DNA from: Triticum aestivum
Taxonomy: Eukaryota; Streptophyta; Magnoliopsida; Poales; Poaceae
Direction: 5' to 3'
Length of the DNA stretch: 64,000 nucleotides
Assembly: GCF_018294505.1 (NCBI RefSeq)
Contig: NC_057807.1
Span: 167,988,820 to 168,052,819 of the forward strand
Shown here piece after piece: positions 56,811-64,000 of the stretch. Below the pieces are notes generated by a model, which was given only the letters and a program-made list of their open reading frames with translations, did not search any database and was not told the origin of the DNA. Both the position numbers and the translations under genes were made by a program. Position 1 is the first letter of the stretch. Each line of letters opens with the position of its first letter.

Positions 56811-56989
56811 TCGCCTTCAAGTCAGCCGCATCCGTGCTACCCGACGAGAAAGGTGGTCAGGAGGCCCCAGAAGCAGCGCCAGCCAAGAAGAAGCAATTGT
56901 TCTCCCAAGACCGAGCCGAGACGAAGCAAGTGTTGGTCAGTGAGGATGGGCGGCCAGCGCCACCTTCACCATAGGGGGTGGCCTCCCTC

Positions 56990-58428
56990 GGGACCAAGAG
57001 GAGGCATTGGTTAACTTTTTGCAGGCCAACAAGGATGTATTCGCTTGTGAACCCAAACACTTGGCTGGGGTCCCAAGGGGAATAATCGAGCACCACACGA
57101 GGGCATGCCCAAACGTGCGACCGGTGAAGCAGACGGCCTGTCGCCAGTCCACCAAGAAACAGGCCTTCATCATCCAGGAAACCCGCAAGCTACAAGCCGC
57201 AGGGGTCATCAGAGAGGTACGATACCCGAAATGGCTGGTGAACCCCGTCATCGTCCCCAAGAAAGGAGGGAAGGAGTGCATGTGTATTGACTTCAACAAC
57301 CTCAACAAGGCCTGCCCGCAAAATCCTTTCCCGCTCCCTCGCATTGACCATATCGTGGACTCCACCACCGAGTGCGACCTGTTATACTTCTTGGATGCTT
57401 TCTCAGGCTACCACCAGATCAAGATGGTCGTGAAGGATGTGGAGAAAACGGCGTTCCTGACCCCCTGCTGGGAGTATTGCTACACCTGCATGCCCTTTGG
57501 AATGCATAATGTTGGGGCAACCTTCCAGAGACTAATGCATATTGCCCTGGGCTCGTAGCTCGGGAGGAATGCAGAAGCCTATGTTGACGATATAGTGGTG
57601 AAGTCTCGGGAGGCCGGGACCCTGATAGCAGATCTGGAGGAGACGTTTTCCAGCCTGCGCAAGGTGGACCTTCGGCTTAATCCCGAGAAGTGTGTGTTCG
57701 GGGTTCCCTCTGGCAAGCTGCTGGGCTTCCGGCTATCACACAGAGGGATCGAGGCCAACCCGGAGAAGGTCAAGGCGATAGAGGACATGAGGCCCCCACA
57801 GACCCTGAAGGAGATGCAGAAGCTGGCGGGCTGCATAACCTCGCTTGGGCACTTCATTTCCAAGCTGGGGGAGCGCGCCCTCCCATTCTTCAAGATGATG
57901 AAAAGGAAGGAGCCATTCGAGTGGACCCCGGAGGCGGACGCAGGCTTTGAAGACCTCAAGAGATATTTGACCAGTCTGCCAGTAATGGTGGCACCGCGCC
58001 CTCTCGAGCCCTTGGTGCTCTATCTGGCAGCCACCCCTCACTCAGCCAGCGCCGCCCTGGTGGTACTAAGGAAGGAACGCCCGTCCAAGAAACCTCAGCA
58101 GGATGCACAACCATCGAGCAAGGCACAGGGCCCTCGGGACGGTGCGTCTGGGGCCTCGACCGACTCGGTGGTCGACATTCCTCCTGAGGCCACGATCGAC
58201 CCCGCGGCTACCGAGGCTCCCGAGGGCGGGCCTCATGAAACCATGGAGGACCCGCGCCCTCACGAAGACCAAGACTCCGCTGATGCCTCACCCCTCGTCG
58301 GGCACCCTGTCTACTTTTTCACCATGGTACTGAGGGAGGCCCGGGCGCGCTACCCCATGCCTCAGAAACTCCTGCTCGCGCTCCTGGTCGCCTCCCGGAA
58401 GTTGCGCCACTATTTTCAAGGCCACCCC
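56990..58428 (+). pseudogene. Reverse transcriptase of Gypsy I
   Basis: The frame reads through RT landmarks: KLQAAGVIREVRYPKWLVNP, CMCIDFNNLNKACPQNPFPL, FLDAFSGYHQIKM, CMPFGMHNVGATFQRLM, a TAG at 57556, then EAYVDDIVVKSR with the catalytic YVDD intact. It continues through the thumb and connection (KLLGFRLSHRGIEANPEKV, MQKLAGCITSLGHFISKLGE). A frameshift near 58428 leads into RNase H. The fingers, palm and connection are otherwise complete, making this the best-preserved Gypsy polymerase in the window. Confidence 0.87.
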
Positions 58429-58972
58429 GCTGGAGAGGGTGCTCCGGAGCCCGAACGCCGCCGGGCGAGTTGCTGAATGGATCATCGAGCTTCAGGCGTT
58501 CAATCTCGAGTTCAGCACCACCAGGGTCATCAAGGGTGCAGCCCTCGCAGACTTCGTGGCCGAGTGGACTGATGATCCCGACCATGGAGTAGGCGAGGAC
58601 CACTCCCTCCTACCCGGAGGTGAGGAACCGGACAGATGGATCATGTACTTTTATGGGGCATTTGCACGACAAGGCGCGGGAGCGGGGGGCCGTCCTCATC
58701 TCAGCCACCAAGGACAAGCTCTGCTACGCTGTGCAGCTCTGCTTCTAGCAAGGCGAGAAGGTCTCCAACAACATTGCAGACTTCAAGGGCTTGCTCGCCG
58801 GACTCAGGGCCGCGGCCGCGCTGGGAGTGAAGTGCCTCACCATTAAGGGCGACTCTCAGCTCCTCGTCAACTTCTCCAACAAGGAGTACACGCCTAAGGA
58901 CGAGCACATGGAGGTGTACCTAGAAGAGGTGCACAAAATGGAGAAGCGGTTCATGGGCGTGGATCTGTAGCA
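58429..58972 (+). pseudogene. RNase H of Gypsy I
   Basis: After the frameshift, GRVAEWIIELQAFNLEFSTT and ALADFVAEWTDD lead to WIMYFYGAFARQGAGAG, where the usual first catalytic aspartate (YFDGAF) is tyrosine. Further shifts near 58690 and before 58974 break the domain. The segment LTIKGDSQLLVNFSNKEY, in another frame, holds a second conserved aspartate. Confidence 0.8.
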
Positions 58973-58973
58973 C

Positions 58974-60449
58974 GTGCCGTGCAGAACGAACAAGGAAGCG
59001 GATGACATCGCCAAGAGAGCCTCAAGCAGGCACCCTCAGGAGCCGGGGGTCTTTGAGGAGCGGTTCTTCAAGCTGTCTGCCACTCCCCACGCCTCGACCC
59101 CAGCACCTCCTCAGGAGGACTTGCCACAAGCACCCAGGACGGGTGCCCCAACCTATGGCCACCCCTCGGGGGCTCGCCTGCTGCTTGCGCTCGAGCCTCA
59201 GGAGGGGTGCTGGACTAAAGAGTTCAAGGCGTACTTGCTTCAAGGGACCCTGCCAGAGAAGGAGGAAGACGTCGAGCGCGTGGCACGTCAAGCTACCGCG
59301 TACTGTATCCAGGATGGTGAGTTATATCGCAAGAGGCCCAATGATGTTTCGTTGTGGTGCATCTCCAGGGAACAGGGGCTCGAGCTGCTAGCGGACATAC
59401 ATGGTGGGGACTGCGGGCATCATTCCTCGTCACGCACTCTAGTGGGCAATGCATTCCGCAGCGGTTTCTACTAGCCCACCACGCTCAACGACGCCGCGGG
59501 GCTAGTGCGCTCTTGTGAAGAATGCCACTTTCACACCAAGCAAATCCACCAGCCCGCGCAGGGCCTCCAGACAATCCCGCTCACATGGTCGTTTGCGGTC
59601 TGGGGGCTGGACATCTTGGGGCCGTTCCCTCGAGCGCTAGGGGGCTACCGGTACCTCTATGTCGCCATCGACAAGTTCACCAAGTGGGCGGAAGTAGAAG
59701 CCATGCGCACTATCCCAGCTGGATCGGCCATCAAGTTCATCAAGGGAATCATGAGCTGGTTTGGGGTCCCCAACCGCATCATCACCAACAACGGCTCGCA
59801 GTTTACCAGGAACCTTTTCAAAACATATTGTGCTAACCTTGGAACGCAGATATGCTACGCCTCAGTGGCACACCCACGGAGCAACGGCCAGGCCGAGCGG
59901 GCAATTGCAGAAGTCCTGAGGGGGCTCAAGACCAGGACCTTCAAGAAGAGGCTCGAGGCCTGCGGCAGGGGCTAGCTCGACGAACTGCAGTCCATGTTGT
60001 GGTCCATCTGCACCACCGCGACCAAGCCAATGGGAGAGACGCCATTCTTCCTAGTCTATGGAGCAGAAGCGGTTCTCCCTCACGAGGTCAAGCATCACTC
60101 CACGCGGGTCCTGGCGTTCGATGAGGCACGCTAGGATGCCACGCGGAGGATGCATCTCGTGCTAGGGGAGGAACGCCACCGACAATCCTTGCTCCGGGCG
60201 GCAAGGTACCAGCAGGCGCTGCGGCAGTACCACTGCCGCAACATCCGCTCTAGGACGTTAGAGGTGGGCGATCTCGTCCTAAGGCGGGTACTCTTCAGGG
60301 AGGGGATGCACAAGCTCTCTCCCACGTGGGAGGGCCCGTTTAGGATTGCTCATGTCTTCAGGCCTGGCGTCGCGTTCCTGGAGACATAGGAAGGGTTCCC
60401 CATCGAGAACGCCTGGAACATCCAGCACCTCCGAAAGTTCTACCCTTGA
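58974..60449 (+). pseudogene. Integrase of Gypsy I
   Basis: One frame with stops at 59472, 59973, 60132 and 60387 covers the HHCC zinc finger (IHGGDCGHHSSSRTL to CEECHFH), the catalytic core and the C-terminal domain (VGDLVLRRVLFREGMHKLSP, then WEGPFRIAHV). In the core, GLDILGPFP and NGQAERAI keep the first and third acidic residues. The second, normally in TDNG, is TNNG here (near 59790). The missing aspartate would abolish strand transfer. Confidence 0.87.
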
Positions 60450-60553
60450 AGAAAGGCTCCGGCCTGTGAACAAGGCTCCAACATGTGAAGGTCTCCGCTC
60501 ATGACACTCTCACGTAATAATGAGTGGGGCTGTACACGCCCCGGAGTCTCCTG

Positions 60554-61444
60554 TGTCGGTGTCCTGGATACGGGGGTATCCAGCCCTGCCTGCCTGCGGC
60601 CCACCACGTGGCTCCACCGGCGGCCTGGTACGGCCCAGCTTCAGCATCAACCGCACAAGACCCTCGTGAGGGGCCAAGCCTCGCGAGGCGGACAACGTCA
60701 AGACCCTCGAGGGGATCGGCCTCACCAGGCTGGCTCCCGAGGGGTGGAGAGTTCTATGCAAGGTTTAACTCATGAGGCTCAGCTGACGTGAGCCATGACG
60801 ACCAAGGCCAGGTAGGCGCCAGGCGGGCACAGAGCGCAGGTTTCCTCTTTGGTGCAAAGGAGGCAAGCCACAGGTGCAGAGTCCTGACGAATCAGCCAAG
60901 GGATTCCATTCTGGTGCAACGATACCAAGACTGCCAGGACGGCAGGACGGAGGTCATCGACGAGCCCACCACAGCGTCACAACCAGAGGCTTTTCGCAGG
61001 CGAAGACTACTTTTGTCAGGATAAGTTGTACTACTTGTCACCTTTCAAATCCAGCCATTGTTGGATCCTTTCCCACCAACATTTGGGAAGAGGACCGAGG
61101 CCACTATAAATAGGACTGGCCACCACCATAGAGGCAAGACAAGTCGAACTAGCTCACACCACACCAGCTCCCTTGAGCTCAAGAACACCTCACCTCCTGA
61201 GGCCAGTTCATCCATTGTACTAGTTCATCCTTAGCCCATTGAGGCAATCCACCAAAACGCTGGAGTAGGGTATTACACCGCAAGGTGGCCCGAACCAGGA
61301 GAAACTGTTGTGTCTCTCTGTCTCTTTGAGCTTGTCACGCTAGGCTTAGGAGGATCACGAGTAGGCAGGCTGGGTAGGTTGAGAACTCCGCATGCACCCA
61401 GAGTTCGAACCTCTCAAGGGTGTGCGGAACCCGTAATCCGAGAT
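60554..61444 (+). repeat. Second LTR of Gypsy I
   Basis: It starts TGTCGGTGTCCTGGATA and ends TAATCCGAGA (terminal CA changed to GA). TATAAATA is at 61105. It is collinear with 47620-48510. Confidence 0.88.
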
Positions 61445-61469
61445 TTGGTGAGCCAGGTACGGGTGCGTT
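61445..61469 (+). other. Primer-site and leader piece after the second Gypsy I LTR
   Basis: TTTGGTGAGCCAGGTACGGG directly follows the LTR and matches the primer site expected after a 5' LTR, not the host flank expected after a 3' LTR. It is cut at 61470 by the next LTR. Confidence 0.7.
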
Positions 61470-64000
61470 GTCATAGCCCTAGCTCAGCCCCTGTTGTCTT
61501 TGCTTGATTCTCATGACATTATGTTTACAATTCAAATAAATTTGAAATGGGGATGACAGATACCGCCAGCACCCCCTTAATTCAACTAGGGTCCAAATAA
61601 AATCATTTTCACTGAACCCAAAATGCCCTTCTAAAATGTTCATCATCTTTGCCTTGGTCTAGAACCTCTGACAAAAATGGTGCACACTTTTCTAGGACAA
61701 CAAAGGGTCACTGAATTAAATCATATAGTATTTGCATTTGGGCATTTAAATGCTATAAAATATTTTAAATGCCCAAATAATCATAAACTGAAATGCTTGC
61801 TGTTGGAAATGTTCCAAACCGTGGCCTCAGTCAGTTGCATGATTTTTGAAAGTTACTAGCTATTTTTAATAAGGACATCAAGTTACAGAATAATAGAAAA
61901 AGAGAAATATTAGAGAAAGAGAGATAACTTACCTGGCATCCACCAACCGGCCCAGCACTATAGCTGGCCGGCCCAGCCCACCAGGGGCTCCCTGTCGTCT
62001 TCCACCTCCTACCAGTGGGCAGGAGGGCGTGTGGTCACCGTGCGCGCACACGCGCCCCGGCCACCTCCTGCTTACCGCTCCCCCTCGATGCCCTGGCCTT
62101 CTCTGGTTGTGCCAAGCATCTCCCTGCCTCTCTCTCTCACTCTCCTTCGCTCCTGCCCCTCCTCTGCTCTCTCCCCGCACGGGCCCAAGCGGAGCTCGTA
62201 GCCACCGTCATCTCGACAACAACCTAAGCTATCTACAAGCTCCACCAGGTCCCCCTCTTCCTTCTCACCAAGCAGCACGGCGCCGGAAACCTATGGACGC
62301 CGCCAGCTCCGTCGTTCCCCTCCTCGGCCACCGAAGACCGCCGCCGTCGATTCACCGCCTCCGCCGCATCCCCGAGCTCGCTGAGCCGTCCTCAACCCCG
62401 CTGTGAGCTCCACCATCATTTTGCCCTCTCGTCGTGCTCTACTTCCCTCTCTAGCCACCGTTCGCAACGAGCCCGAGAGCTCTTCGATGCCGTCTATGTC
62501 ACCGCCACGGCTACGGCTGCTGAAGCTCACAGTCGAGCACACCACTGCGCTTAGTGCCTCCCCATGAGCTCGCAGCACACCCCAGCTCACCTTTCCGTGC
62601 CCCCTAGTTCTCGCTCGCATCTCGTCCGAGCTCCAGCCGCCACCGTGGTCGATGCCGCGCTCGACTCCGGCCACCCGAGCCGATAACTCCAGTCCCGTTG
62701 GATGCGGAGGAGCACCAGCAACGCGTAGAGCCCTTCAGCCGCCGATTTGGTCGCCGGAGGAGCATTTCCGACGCCCTCAGCCGTTGCTGGCGTGCCGACG
62801 ACGAGCCGCGGGTCAACTCCAACTAGTATGACCCGGGTTTGACCACAATTTGACCCGCTCTAGCTCACTGACGTGTGGGCTAGGCCCTGTTTAATTAGGT
62901 GTTAGATTAGTTAGTGCTAATTAATTTAGTTAATTAGTTAAGACACTGATATGTGGGCCCGGCCCTGCTGACATTTTGTTAGGATTAGTTTAACCCTAAT
63001 TAACTCAGTTAGCTAACTAAGTCACCGACCAGTGGGCCGCACTGGTCAGGTTTGACCTGGACGGCGCCTGTTAACCTGCTGAGGTCAGCATGACCTAATG
63101 CTGACATAGTAAACTTTTTCTGGAATTGAAATAAATCAGAAATGAATTATGAATTTCTGAAAATGCTCTAAACTTCTAGAAATCATAGAAATTAATCTGT
63201 AACTCCAAATGCATAGATTTATATATGAAAAATGATCATAAAAATCCAATCTATCCATCTATACTAGTTTCATGCATGTTTAAACAAGTTAACCTTGCTA
63301 TTTAGTGCGAAACATGATAAGGTACTATTTAAGATCACAAAATGACTTTGGGGTTGAACCTTTGGTTCAACAGGACTCAAACCCATCTGATTGTAGTTGC
63401 ATTAGCCCAACACACTCATATTGCCAGGTCATGATCATGCATCATATTGTGCATTGCATTGATTGTGTTCTTCCTTGTTTGCCGGTATTTGTCCCTTCTT
63501 TGTAGACGACGTACCGACGATGAGTTTGATGACACCGATGAAGAGCTATACTATCTTCAGAAGTGCCAGGCAAGCAAAAACCCCTTGTTCATTCCGATAC
63601 AATCTCACTCTCTCGCTCCTGCTCTCTTTTACTGCATTAGGACAACAACGACATATCTGTTACTTGCTATTGTAGTTGAACCCCTTTCCTGTACATGACC
63701 TGTCATTGCCACAGTAAATAGATGAAACCTACTAGCATGAGTAGGAGTTGTTTGAGCCCTGATGTGCCTACTCATTCATGTTTGTTGTCATGCCTGCTAC
63801 TGCTAAGAGTTGAGTCAGGTCTGGTTCATCGGGGATGAACTAGAATGTTGTGAACATGTCCTACTATGCGTGAGCTAAGTGTGTGAACACCATTTGGTAA
63901 AGGTAGCGGTGAGAGGCCATGTAGGAGTACATGGTGTGTTGTCTCATTGAAGCCGTCCTCATGAACTGAGTTCTGTGTTTGTGATCCATGAACAGCTACT
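61470..64000 (+). mobile_element. LARD-like LTR, start of a further element
   Basis: The sequence starts TGTCATAGCCCTAGC and runs in the same order as the solo LTR from 12033, for example 'gaacccaaaatgccctt' near 61614, the GC-rich part near 62000-62850, 'ctgacatagtaaacttt' near 63100 and the exon-like block at 63506. It is diverged and belongs to the same LTR superfamily. It continues beyond the window, so LTR length and the element's internal region are unknown. GC-rich overlapping ORFs at 61929-62822 are shadows. Confidence 0.8.
63506..63569 (+). other. Exon-like conserved block in the rightmost LTR
   Basis: This 64-base block is preceded by TTCTTTGTAG and followed by CAG|GCAAGC, as at 13968-14031. 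It encodes the same acidic DDEFDDTDEELYYLQKCQ core. Confidence 0.45.

Larger units (their letters stand above)
47620..61468 (+). mobile_element. Gypsy I, interrupted by Gypsy II
   Basis: LTRs lie at 47620-48510 and 60554-61444. The internal region (48511-48669 plus 56072-60553) carries remnants of gag, protease, RT, RNase H and integrase in the Ty3/Gypsy order, all on the plus strand. A primer-site-like sequence follows the first LTR. A matching leader piece also follows the second LTR, which is not normal for a 3' LTR. Stops, frameshifts and lost catalytic residues make it inactive. Confidence 0.85.

Noticed and set aside
1..64000. CRISPR array, rRNA or tRNA genes
   Set aside because: No regularly spaced identical repeats, rRNA core motifs or tRNA-like box A/box B pairs with a cloverleaf were found. 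Matches to tRNA ends are only retroelement primer sites.

Overview
This window is nuclear DNA of a grass of the Triticeae type (wheat, barley or rye relatives). It carries an Angela/BARE-like Copia element, a Sabrina/WHAM-like Gypsy LTR, a LARD-type element with LTRs over 4 kb, a 103-bp Stowaway MITE and GC-rich monocot-style coding remnants. It is almost entirely nested transposable elements. I found no intact host gene, tRNA, rRNA or CRISPR array. Family names rest on recall of motifs, not on a search. Boundaries with target-site duplications (TSDs) were read directly from the sequence.

Layout. 1-1582: Gypsy LTR end plus leader. 1583-9114 (minus): degenerate Angela-like Copia with one full LTR and one truncated LTR. 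9115-11606: Copia-like LTR and decayed Gypsy pieces. 11616-28520: a three-level nest. The outermost layer is a Mutator-type MITE (112-bp inverted repeats, 9-bp TSD AATATAAAT). It is split by a solo LTR (12033-28335, TSD ATTTT), which is split in turn by a complete non-coding LARD-like element (14983-27223, minus, TSD GCATG, LTRs of 4138 and 4140 bp). 28530-30453: unassigned sequence.

30454-44003: a Pack-MULE-like element with long terminal inverted repeats. It carries fragments of three different host genes: COG2 (plus), a papain-family cysteine protease (minus) and an LRR receptor-like kinase (minus). It was later hit by Copia A (31348-36076, plus, inside the protease fragment), by a Stowaway MITE (36422-36524), and by Copia B (37544-43000, minus, TSD ATCAG, in a position consistent with an intron of the kinase fragment). 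Runs of N lie at 37694-38003 and 41668-41677.

44004-47619: low-copy-looking DNA with a Tudor-like exon on the minus strand and a 39-bp triplicated coding-like repeat. 47620-61468: Gypsy I, interrupted by the related Gypsy II (48670-56071). Gypsy II keeps gag-protease in one frame, has lost most of pol, and carries an antisense ORF with a B3-like C-terminus downstream of its own TATA box. 61470-64000: start of another LARD-like LTR running off the window.

The elements do not work together as a pathway. The interest lies in order of insertion, captured genes, the antisense ORF in Gypsy II, a conserved exon-like block inside the LARD-type LTRs, and a decay signature in which many premature stops look like CAG, CGA or TGG changed by C-to-T or G-to-A transitions.
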